From Clostridiales bacterium (GTDB taxonomy: Bacteria; Bacillota; Clostridia; UBA1381): a stretch of 8,865 nucleotides of DNA. The stretch is taken from NCBI GenBank assembly GCA_003453455.1, contig DMLG01000093.1, forward strand, positions 1 through 8,865. The letters are read 5' to 3'. The notes below the pieces were generated by a model. It made no database searches and was not told the DNA's origin. It saw nothing but the letters and a program-made list of their open reading frames with translations. The stretch's first letter is position 1. The number at the start of each line of letters is the position of its first letter. Position numbers and translations under genes: made by a program. Of this stretch, positions 1 to 6,191 are shown piece after piece.

Positions 1-195
1 GGAAATTTCAAATATACTTCCATCAGGATTTAATCCCTTTTCCGCGCCCGGATAATTGAATTCTATAATCATGCTTTTTTGACGGTTAACCACAAGTACA
101 TTATACATATACCCAAAAATACCGAATAGCATTGTCACTATAACAACAATACAAATGTATTTTTTACGAAATAGTCTTTGCATAATATCAAACAC
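1..195 (-). CDS. Probable Wzz-like polysaccharide chain-length/co-polymerase protein (N-terminal part, cut by window edge)
   Basis: Only the first 65 codons are present; the gene continues past the left edge. The N-terminus is basic (RLFRKK), followed by one hydrophobic helix at about residues 12-30, then an extracytoplasmic segment containing YPGAEKGLNPDG. That layout, and a GLNPDG-type stretch soon after the first membrane helix, is what I recall from Wzz/chain-length-determinant-like proteins of Clostridia, but the match is from memory. I place the start at the GTG at 195-193, six bases after a G-rich Shine-Dalgarno (202-208) and overlapping the stop of the polymerase gene before it. An ATG at 183-181 is in frame, but 18 bases from that site is too far. 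An in-frame TAA at 198-196 rules out anything longer. Position directly after polymerase and glycosyltransferase genes supports a role in polymer length control or export. Another single-pass membrane protein is possible. Confidence 0.5.
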   Translation of the reverse strand, partial: MFDIMQRLFRKKYICIVVIVTMLFGIFGYMYNVLVVNRQKSMIIEFNYPGAEKGLNPDGSIFEIS

Positions 196-1405
196 TTAAA
201 GCCCCCCTTTTTTCAGTGTGTCTTTTCAGCCTGTCCTCAGGCAAAGTTCCTTCTATTGATATTGCGCACATTATCATTATATTTATGTACGGCTTAAAAA
301 CATAAAATGTAAGTGACATAGAAAACGCCATCAGTGCCAAAAAGGCACAGGCGTAAAGTTTATCTGTACTTTTGGGGCGCATAAGGCAGGCAATCATTAC
401 AAGCACAAAAAGCAAAAGACCCAAAAGTCCTTGGTCGCTAAACACCTGTATAAATGTGTTGTGCGCCACACCGTTTTGAAATGTTTTAGGCGCACTATCC
501 AGTATTTCATATGATGATAGGACACCCGAACCCTTTATAATGCGTTCAGGTTTTTCAAGAGTATATTCCAAAAGATATTCCCATATATCAAACCTACCGC
601 TGCCTTTATCCTCTGCAACACGCTCGACACTGTACCTCTCCTGCACAGACTCAGGAAGCAACGGAAACACGACAGTTACTATTATTATACCAAGCAACAC
701 GGTAGAAAAACCAATTGCTATTTTAGTCCTTACGCTTTTAATTCCAATCATAATATAAGCGAATGCGCCAAGCACAATTCCTATCATTCCGCCTCTTGAG
801 CCTGTCTTTAAAATTGAGTACATTATCAAAAGTAGGAGAATTATATAAAAAGGCGTAAGCTTACTCTTTCTTACAATACGCTTTATACATACTAAAACAG
901 GCATTATGAAATATGAACAAAATTGATTCTGGTCCTCTTCATAGCCGAAAATCTTGATTACAGCCCTTGCCTCATACTCGTTCATAACTTCATTACTCGA
1001 AAACGCCATAATTATACATATCGCACCTACTAAAAGCCACGCCCATTCAATAAGCTCTATTTCGCGCTTATTGTAAACACGCATACTTATCAGGATAAAT
1101 GTCAAAAATCCCAGCACCATATCCGTCGTTGTAGTCACGCTAACCTCTTCGTTGTAGAAGGCAAGCTGGATTACAGTATATAGAACATATAAAAAATATG
1201 TAAAATGAACATAATTAAACGAAATCTTGCTTTTGCCCATTAAAAGCCTTACCGAAAGCACTGCAACGGTAGGCATTGTAACTAATTTAAGCATTGAACC
1301 AAACGGTGTTGTTACAATAGTAAGCGGCAGGCATATAAAATACATACATGCCATCATACAGTCAAGGCTGATTTTTTCTTTACTGGCCGTCACCGTTTTC
1401 ACCAC
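188..1405 (-). CDS. O-antigen polymerase/ligase family membrane protein (Wzy/WaaL-like)
   Basis: The 405-residue protein is almost entirely hydrophobic, with roughly 10-12 membrane helices. Such proteins join lipid-linked oligosaccharide repeats (Wzy) or move glycans to an acceptor (WaaL) on the outer face of the membrane. Visible family marks, in order: a DQN-centred motif at about 158-160 before a helix, TGSRGG at 201-206 leading into a helix, an extracytoplasmic loop with GSGRFDIW at 268-275, and AHNTFIQ...DQGLLG at 314-328, the typical end of the Wzy_C (PF04932) region. The size is normal. The start is GTG at 1405 (a second GTG follows directly); no strong Shine-Dalgarno is visible, and it begins five bases after the glycosyltransferase stop, so coupling is likely. 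In a Gram-positive cell with a sugar-phosphate transferase in the same operon, repeat-unit polymerase is the likelier role, but ligase cannot be excluded. Confidence 0.85.
   Translation of the reverse strand: MVKTVTASKEKISLDCMMACMYFICLPLTIVTTPFGSMLKLVTMPTVAVLSVRLLMGKSKISFNYVHFTYFLYVLYTVIQLAFYNEEVSVTTTTDMVLGFLTFILISMRVYNKREIELIEWAWLLVGAICIIMAFSSNEVMNEYEARAVIKIFGYEEDQNQFCSYFIMPVLVCIKRIVRKSKLTPFYIILLLLIMYSILKTGSRGGMIGIVLGAFAYIMIGIKSVRTKIAIGFSTVLLGIIIVTVVFPLLPESVQERYSVERVAEDKGSGRFDIWEYLLEYTLEKPERIIKGSGVLSSYEILDSAPKTFQNGVAHNTFIQVFSDQGLLGLLLFVLVMIACLMRPKSTDKLYACAFLALMAFSMSLTFYVFKPYINIMIMCAISIEGTLPEDRLKRHTEKRGALSV
202..208 (-). promoter_or_regulatory. Ribosome binding site deciding a GTG start
   Basis: AGGGGGG on the minus strand lies six bases before the GTG at 195 and eighteen before the ATG at 183, so it favours the GTG. 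It sits inside the last codons of the upstream polymerase gene, which suggests translational coupling. Confidence 0.5.
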
Positions 1406-1410
1406 ACTTT

Positions 1411-2229
1411 TTAGAATTTACTCTGTATAATTCTACGTATTTTATCGAAAGTAAGAATTACAAATCTTAAACGCACACGAATTCTCACAAACGGTGTATC
1501 CATACCCCATTCCTTTAAGTATCCGATAGTTTCACTGGCAAGAATTCTATTGCAGTTATACTTTACTTTAATATTTGCAGCGCTGCCTGTCAGTCCCTCG
1601 CCAGTCTGAAAGTAATTATAAAGTATATCGGGGATTATCACGACATTTTCTGCTTTTGTATATGTCCCAAGCGAAAAAACTGCGTCTTCTGCAACTCGCA
1701 TATCCGTGCGGAATTCTCTTCCCTTTATGAGAGATGTTTTGTATATTCCGCTCCATACGCTGTTTAAGCGTATTCCGTTTATGAAATGCGGATAAATCTT
1801 TTTTTGAAAATCCGCCTTTTCTATAATTTTATATTCATCAAACTGATTATTTGCCTGTTTTTTTGTTCCGTCAGGAAACACAAGCTGATATCGAAATTTC
1901 ACTATATCGGCATCTGTTTTTTCAATGGTTTCGACAAGGACTTGTATTGCGTTATCCGAAAGAAAATCGTCGGAATCGCAAAACATTGTATAGTCGCCTG
2001 TTATGGCATCAATACCTCTGTTTCTTGCAGCGGAACTTCCTCCGTTTTCGACAGTTATGACTGTCACGCTATCTTTATATCCTTCAAGCACTTTTGCCGT
2101 TCCGTCCGTTGAACCGTCATTTACCACAATTATTTCAAGTTCCGCACCCTTTTGCGAAAGAATACTGTCCAAACATTTACCGATATACTTTTCACAGTTA
2201 TACGCCGGAATTATTATGGATATTTTCAT
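1411..2229 (-). CDS. Family 2 glycosyltransferase (GT-A fold)
   Basis: A 272-residue cytoplasmic or membrane-associated enzyme expected to add a sugar from a nucleotide donor to the growing lipid-linked repeat unit. It begins with SIIIPAYN (residues 4-11), followed by VVNDGSTDGT (35-44), GGSSAARNRG (63-72) and the donor/metal-binding CDSDDF at 84-89. The likely catalytic acid pair is in VAED at 179-182. These are standard GT2 (PF00535) signatures. The C-terminus (about 249-272) is basic and amphipathic, with several Arg/Lys, which could hold it at the membrane. I chose the ATG at 2229 because AAAGGAG sits six bases before it and the family always begins within a few residues of this point; a longer in-frame version from 2286 adds 19 residues out of the neighbour's frame. 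It overlaps the end of the sugar-phosphate transferase gene by 32 bases. Sugar specificity cannot be read. Confidence 0.92.
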   Translation of the reverse strand: MKISIIIPAYNCEKYIGKCLDSILSQKGAELEIIVVNDGSTDGTAKVLEGYKDSVTVITVENGGSSAARNRGIDAITGDYTMFCDSDDFLSDNAIQVLVETIEKTDADIVKFRYQLVFPDGTKKQANNQFDEYKIIEKADFQKKIYPHFINGIRLNSVWSGIYKTSLIKGREFRTDMRVAEDAVFSLGTYTKAENVVIIPDILYNYFQTGEGLTGSAANIKVKYNCNRILASETIGYLKEWGMDTPFVRIRVRLRFVILTFDKIRRIIQSKF

Positions 2230-3649
2230 TTTTCTCTCCTTTAATACCAAGCTTTTTAACCGTTTCCATCCTGCGTTTTTCTTCATTTTCCGCAGATGAC
2301 AAAATACTGTCGCGTTCTTCGTCCAAACCCTCTGTTGCCGATTTAATAAACATTGTTTTTGCTGTCAAAAGAATAATTTTAATGTCAAGTAAAAATGAAT
2401 AATTTATAATATAAATCATATCCATAAGGATTTTATCCGAAACCCTTGTATTATACTTTCCGTAAACCTGTGCATAGCCTGTAAGTCCTGCTTTTACAAA
2501 ATATCTCGTATCGTAGTTATTGACATTTTCCGAAAAGTAGTCAGCAAATACAGGTCGCTCAGGTCTCGGTCCCACTACCGACATTTGCCCGAAAAGTATA
2601 TTGTAAAGCTGAGGAAGCTCATCAAGACGCGTTGCACGCAGGAATTTGCCAACTTTTGTAATTCTCGGGTCATCCTCTGTTGCGAGCTGTGCACCGTTTT
2701 TTTCCGCATCTATAAACATTGTTCGGAATTTGTAAACATTGAAGACCTTTTTATTCTTTGTATACCTCTCCTGTTTATAAATAACAGGACCTTCAGAGTC
2801 AAAATGTATAGCTATTGCGCAGCAAGCGATAATCGGTAGTGTGAGCATACACAAAACAAGCGAAAATACTATATCAAAGCTACGCTTTATAAAACGCTGC
2901 ATCCTCGTCATATGAAGTATCTTTTTTTCTATAACAGGCGTATCATCAAGCTGATAAATCCTGCCGTGCATAGTTGTAACACTGTCAAGGTCTGCCAAAA
3001 CACTTATTTGCTTATGCAAGAGCGTTGCCTTGTTCATAATTCTCTGCGTAACCTGCTTTGAAATTGCAGGAGATATGAAAATCTGGTCATAATCTTTTAT
3101 CTTATCATTTATTATAACATCAATTTCTTCATTGTTATTCTCATCAATCATATAATATGTAGCTTCCCTGCCGTAATTTGATGAATATTTAAGCTTTCTT
3201 GCAAGACGGCTTGTATTATGCATATTTTCAATAATAAGGCAGCTTCGCGTTTCTCCAAATCTTTTAATCATTGATGCCGCAAAAGTCCGCCACGATACCA
3301 TAAACAGTTCAAGAATTGCAAACCTCAAAAGCCATATAATTACCGAAACAGTTTCAAGTCTGAATAAATATATAATAATAACTGAGGATACCGTTGCCAT
3401 AATAATTGATAAAAAAACCGCTATTGCAGAGTTAAAAACTTCATCTGTCTGTGCAGTGTATAGGTCATACATAAAAAAGAAAAACATAATAAAGAAAAGC
3501 GGAATAATAATGTTATGCCAATTATCGGTATTTATCCCGGATGAGCCTGCCATAAGATATTGTGAAAAAGCAGAACCTATAAAAAAGACAAGTATGTCCC
3601 CAACTATCAATAATATTACAATCAATTTTGCCTTAGTATCATTTCTCAT
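2198..3649 (-). CDS. Exopolysaccharide polyprenyl glycosylphosphotransferase (WbaP/WcaJ-type)
   Basis: A 483-residue membrane enzyme expected to transfer a sugar-1-phosphate from a UDP-sugar to undecaprenyl phosphate, the first step in building the repeat unit. The N-terminal half has about four membrane helices (near 8-28, 46-61, 75-96, 102-120), then a soluble region at 130-240 where such proteins usually have a CoA_binding_3-like Rossmann domain. The catalytic bacterial-sugar-transferase domain (PF02397) starts at KRSFD (255-259) with a hydrophobic helix to about 281, then IYKQERY, YKFRTM (306-311), the catalytic Asp-Glu in RLDELPQLYN (D343, E344), VVGPRPERP and AGLTGYAQV. The Rossmann region lacks a clear GxGxxG. 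A charged tail of about 40 residues follows residue 440. Start chosen at ATG 3649 with AGGTG eight bases upstream; an in-frame TTG at 3703 is less likely. It lies 28 bases after the GGDEF gene, in the same apparent operon. Confidence 0.93.
   Translation of the reverse strand: MRNDTKAKLIVILLIVGDILVFFIGSAFSQYLMAGSSGINTDNWHNIIIPLFFIMFFFFMYDLYTAQTDEVFNSAIAVFLSIIMATVSSVIIIYLFRLETVSVIIWLLRFAILELFMVSWRTFAASMIKRFGETRSCLIIENMHNTSRLARKLKYSSNYGREATYYMIDENNNEEIDVIINDKIKDYDQIFISPAISKQVTQRIMNKATLLHKQISVLADLDSVTTMHGRIYQLDDTPVIEKKILHMTRMQRFIKRSFDIVFSLVLCMLTLPIIACCAIAIHFDSEGPVIYKQERYTKNKKVFNVYKFRTMFIDAEKNGAQLATEDDPRITKVGKFLRATRLDELPQLYNILFGQMSVVGPRPERPVFADYFSENVNNYDTRYFVKAGLTGYAQVYGKYNTRVSDKILMDMIYIINYSFLLDIKIILLTAKTMFIKSATEGLDEERDSILSSAENEEKRRMETVKKLGIKGEKNENIHNNSGV
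2236..2242 (-). promoter_or_regulatory. Ribosome binding site of the glycosyltransferase
   Basis: AAAGGAG, six bases before the ATG at 2229, is a near-perfect Shine-Dalgarno. It lies inside the C-terminal coding part of the upstream gene and fixes the glycosyltransferase start, ruling out the longer frame. Confidence 0.75.
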
Positions 3650-3677
3650 AATAGTAGCACCTATCCTTAACTTTTTT

Positions 3678-5006
3678 TTACGCTTTTGTCTCTGCTTTAT
3701 CAATATACATCATTTTATCCGCTTCAACAAACATTTCGTGTATTGAAGTGTTTTTTATATCCTCTGTATATTTAAAGCCAACTGCTATCTTAACATTTTT
3801 GTTTTCTTGTTCGTTTTTAAATTCTTCTACATATTTTTCCGCATTCTCCTCTGCTTCACCCCGTATAAATGCAACAAATTCGTCGCCGCCTATTCTGAAA
3901 CAGTTTTCCTCTCCGTCTTTTTCAAAAACACTTACAATACATTCTGCAGCCCTGCGCAGTAGCTTATCTCCATCATTATGTCCCAAGCTGTTGTTCAATT
4001 CACGCAAGCCATTTACATCGAAAACAAAAAGAATTGTTTCTCCGCCCTCTTTATGTAATTTTTTGCAATAGTCATTATAAGCCGTGCGGTTTCCAATCTT
4101 TGTCAATGCATCAGTTTCGGCAATTATCCAAAGTTTTTTGACAAGCTTTTCATTATCATCCATAAGGCTGTTATATGATGTGCACAAAGAATTCATTTCT
4201 TCTAAAAAACGGGGCATTTCTATCCTTTCGCCCCGACTTATGCTTTGCGATGCCTTTACTATCGGACGCACAACAAAGGTATATTGAAAAATTGTCATAG
4301 ACAATATTAAAATCAGCACAGCCATTATGGTCAGCCGCAAAATATTAACATACATTGAAACTTTTTTGGTGAGTCTTAGATATTCGTATTTTGAATCCTC
4401 CTGCATGGTATCTAAAAATTTAGTCGTGCCTTCTGCAATAAGTTTCTTCATTTCCATATAATCATCATCAAACAGTATTATACGGGCTTTTTCTCTCATT
4501 TCCTCTGCTGTAAGAGCTCTGTCCTCTAAAGAAAGCTCTACACTTTGAATCTCGGCAGGCAGTTTATATTTAGCTATATTATACGAGATAGCTGTAAGTT
4601 TCATCGAGTAGTACTCTCTCTGCATAAGCTCTATCGACGCATTCATTGAGGATTCAATATGCTCTCTTGCATTATCCGGTACAGAAATTTTTTCAAGCTC
4701 ATCCATAGCTTTATCTCTTCGCTTAACATAATTTACCTCTTCAAAATAATTATACAAATGCGCCACATCGCCCGTCTCGGCAAACAGTCTTGCCTGTTCC
4801 GTAAGCGTATGCGAACCGGAGTTTAATGCAGATGCAATTTCGGTGTATTTCATATGTAATTTTGAAAGTTCTATGCTTTTTTCGTTATACCGTCTTGCAC
4901 GCATAGCATATATAACCATAAGTATGCAAGACAAAATTAGAAGACCTGTAATGACAAGCATTACTGATTTTAATGTAAGTTTTTTGTTTGAATTGCCCCA
5001 ATTCAT
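3678..5006 (-). CDS. Membrane-bound GGDEF diguanylate cyclase with extracytoplasmic sensor
   Basis: A 442-residue protein predicted to make c-di-GMP from two GTP. Layout: short cytoplasmic start, membrane helix at about 13-34, a largely helical extracytoplasmic region at 36-215, second helix at about 219-245, a HAMP-like or coiled linker (246-292) and a GGDEF domain from DALTKIGNR (299-307). D330 in FVFDVNGL is the expected metal ligand, and the signature GGDEF is intact at 373-377 (RIGGDEFVAF). The residues where an RxxD inhibitory site would sit (D364...E367) do not match, so product feedback through that site is unlikely. The sensor includes FAETGD...NYFEEVNYVKRRD (75-98), which resembles four-helix-bundle/CHASE3-like sensors; the ligand is unknown. 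Start ATG 5006 has GGGG eight bases upstream and lies five bases after the HD-GYP stop, so the two genes are probably co-translated. Confidence 0.93.
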   Translation of the reverse strand: MNWGNSNKKLTLKSVMLVITGLLILSCILMVIYAMRARRYNEKSIELSKLHMKYTEIASALNSGSHTLTEQARLFAETGDVAHLYNYFEEVNYVKRRDKAMDELEKISVPDNAREHIESSMNASIELMQREYYSMKLTAISYNIAKYKLPAEIQSVELSLEDRALTAEEMREKARIILFDDDYMEMKKLIAEGTTKFLDTMQEDSKYEYLRLTKKVSMYVNILRLTIMAVLILILSMTIFQYTFVVRPIVKASQSISRGERIEMPRFLEEMNSLCTSYNSLMDDNEKLVKKLWIIAETDALTKIGNRTAYNDYCKKLHKEGGETILFVFDVNGLRELNNSLGHNDGDKLLRRAAECIVSVFEKDGEENCFRIGGDEFVAFIRGEAEENAEKYVEEFKNEQENKNVKIAVGFKYTEDIKNTSIHEMFVEADKMMYIDKAETKA

Positions 5007-5011
5007 AAGTA

Positions 5012-6070
5012 TTACCCCAGTAACTTTTCCAAATTATCACTTTGCCTTTTAAAACATTCTATCATTATGTCGGAAAACTTTCCGCACTGCCCATTTGTTA
5101 TCATATCATATGCAACTTTTGGCGAAACAGGTTCTTTATATACCCTTTTTGTTACAAGCGCATCATAAACATCTGCCACTGCAACTATCTGTGCGGATAT
5201 CGGTATTTCGTCGCCTGCTAGGCCGTACGGGTATCCGTTCCCGTCATATCTTTCGTGATGATAAAGCGCAATATCCTTACATATATTGGCATATTCTTCG
5301 CCCCAGATTTCTCTTGCGCCCTCCAAAAGTTCGCTTCCCTTTACGGTATGAGTTTTCATCTCCTCATATTCCACCTCGGTAAGCCTTGCAGGTTTTAACA
5401 AAATACTGTCAGGAATAAGAATTTTTCCGATATCGTGCATTGCGCTCGCCGAAACAATATCGTTTACAAGCTTATCTGTAAGCCCATACTTTGGATAATG
5501 TTCCTTTATGTCGTTTGCAAGTATTCTTGTGAAATTCTTTACACGTCGGATATGCTTTCCGCTCTCTAAGTTTCTTGCTTCTACGACATTTCCCAAAAGT
5601 TCGATTATTTTGTCATTTGTCTCGCTTAAAAGCCTGTTTTTCTCTTTTAAATCCTCTGTTTGCTCTCTTATTAAAACCTCTGATTCTCTTTTATTATTGT
5701 AAAGACTCATAAAATTTCTAAGCCTTTTTAGGACAATATCACCGTCAAATGGTTTTAATAAAAAATCATTTATGCCCGCCTCAAAGTATTTGTTAAGTAG
5801 CGGTCTCTCATCAAGACCGCATATAGCAAAAACAGGAACACTGTCAAAGATTCCGAGTTTTTTTAGCTCATCAAATATATCCATATTACCGCAAATACAC
5901 TCAGGCAGGTCAAACATTAATGCACGGATATTTTTATATTCTTCCTTAATTACATGCATTACCTGCTTACAGTTTTCCGTTTCAATAACATTATATTCAT
6001 TTTCAAGTATTGCTTTTAGAGTATCACGCGTTAGTTTATTGCTATCAGCAATCAAAACAGTATCCTTCAT
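5012..6070 (-). CDS. Response regulator with HD-GYP c-di-GMP phosphodiesterase domain
   Basis: A 352-residue soluble protein. Residues 1-125 form a receiver domain: D9, probable phospho-acceptor D54 (in LMFDLPE) and K106 (FLLKPFD) are present, but the second acidic-pocket residue is Ser (S10) and the usual Thr/Ser at about 84 is Cys. A charged coiled linker (about 129-157) leads to the HD-GYP domain, which degrades c-di-GMP. Visible are E169 and H173 in LESGKH, H212-D213 with K216 (HDIGK), H241, H271-H272 in HHERYDGNGYP (GYP at 279-281) and D300 before VYDAL. This is a full set of the positions used for metal binding in trinuclear HD-GYP enzymes, so activity is expected. Start ATG 6070 has GGAG six bases upstream. 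It is the first gene after a strong promoter and lies five bases before the GGDEF gene. No partner histidine kinase is in the window. Confidence 0.94.
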   Translation of the reverse strand: MKDTVLIADSNKLTRDTLKAILENEYNVIETENCKQVMHVIKEEYKNIRALMFDLPECICGNMDIFDELKKLGIFDSVPVFAICGLDERPLLNKYFEAGINDFLLKPFDGDIVLKRLRNFMSLYNNKRESEVLIREQTEDLKEKNRLLSETNDKIIELLGNVVEARNLESGKHIRRVKNFTRILANDIKEHYPKYGLTDKLVNDIVSASAMHDIGKILIPDSILLKPARLTEVEYEEMKTHTVKGSELLEGAREIWGEEYANICKDIALYHHERYDGNGYPYGLAGDEIPISAQIVAVADVYDALVTKRVYKEPVSPKVAYDMITNGQCGKFSDIMIECFKRQSDNLEKLLG

Positions 6071-6076
6071 TATATA

Positions 6077-6080
6077 CTCC
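6077..6080 (-). promoter_or_regulatory. Ribosome binding site of the HD-GYP gene
   Basis: GGAG lies six bases before the ATG at 6070, ideal spacing, and supports that start. Confidence 0.6.
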
Positions 6081-6091
6081 GATCTTAAATT

Positions 6092-6107
6092 CGGGTAAAT
6101 TTACCCG
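6092..6107. promoter_or_regulatory. Perfect 16-bp palindrome, candidate operator
   Basis: CGGGTAAATTTACCCG is fully self-complementary with no spacer. On the minus strand it starts about nine bases after the expected transcription start of the promoter at 6123-6151 and ends before the HD-GYP ribosome binding site. That position is classic for a repressor operator that blocks transcription. In RNA it could also form a short hairpin in the leader. I do not recognise the regulator, and I saw no second copy in the window. Confidence 0.55.
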
Positions 6108-6122
6108 CATTTACAACTTATT

Positions 6123-6151
6123 ATTTTATCATTTTTGCATCTTTTTGTCAA
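6123..6151 (-). promoter_or_regulatory. Strong sigma-A promoter for the c-di-GMP/polysaccharide operon
   Basis: On the minus strand a consensus -35 TTGACA (6151-6146) is followed by exactly 17 bases and a -10 TAAAAT (6128-6123) preceded by TG, an extended -10. The expected start is near 6116, giving a leader of about 46 bases before the HD-GYP ATG. That is too short for a c-di-GMP riboswitch, and none is seen. Confidence 0.8.
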
Positions 6152-6191
6152 GCATTGCCAAATTTTGTCTTTTTTTCAAAATAATGCAATT

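Noticed and set aside
2230..2286. Longer glycosyltransferase starting at 2286 with 19 extra residues.
   Set aside because: The added residues are the out-of-frame end of the upstream gene. The perfect ribosome site at 2236-2242 and the usual N-terminus of the family point to the ATG at 2229.
540..2402. Several plus-strand open frames of 67-108 codons across the polysaccharide genes.
   Set aside because: They lie opposite convincing minus-strand genes, lack ribosome sites and family motifs, and have compositions typical of antisense shadow frames.
3650..3703. Longer sugar-phosphate transferase beginning at a TTG at 3703 with a basic 18-residue leader.
   Set aside because: TTG is a rare start, it lacks a clear ribosome site, and it would overlap the GGDEF gene. 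ATG 3649 has AGGTG eight bases upstream and directly precedes the first membrane helix.
6071..6122. Possible c-di-GMP (GEMM) riboswitch in the leader of the HD-GYP operon, expected from the context.
   Set aside because: The leader is only about 46 bases from the predicted start, with no room for the known aptamer and no matching motif. The permease leader (about 36 bases) is also too short.
6154..6190. Imperfect inverted repeat right after the permease stop (outer arms ATTGC/GCAAT, inner arms of six bases, nine-base loop), considered as a terminator.
   Set aside because: The stem is AT-rich with a 3x3 internal loop, and on the minus strand it is followed by GCTTGACA, not a U-tract. It could be a weak mRNA end, but read-through into the next operon cannot be excluded.
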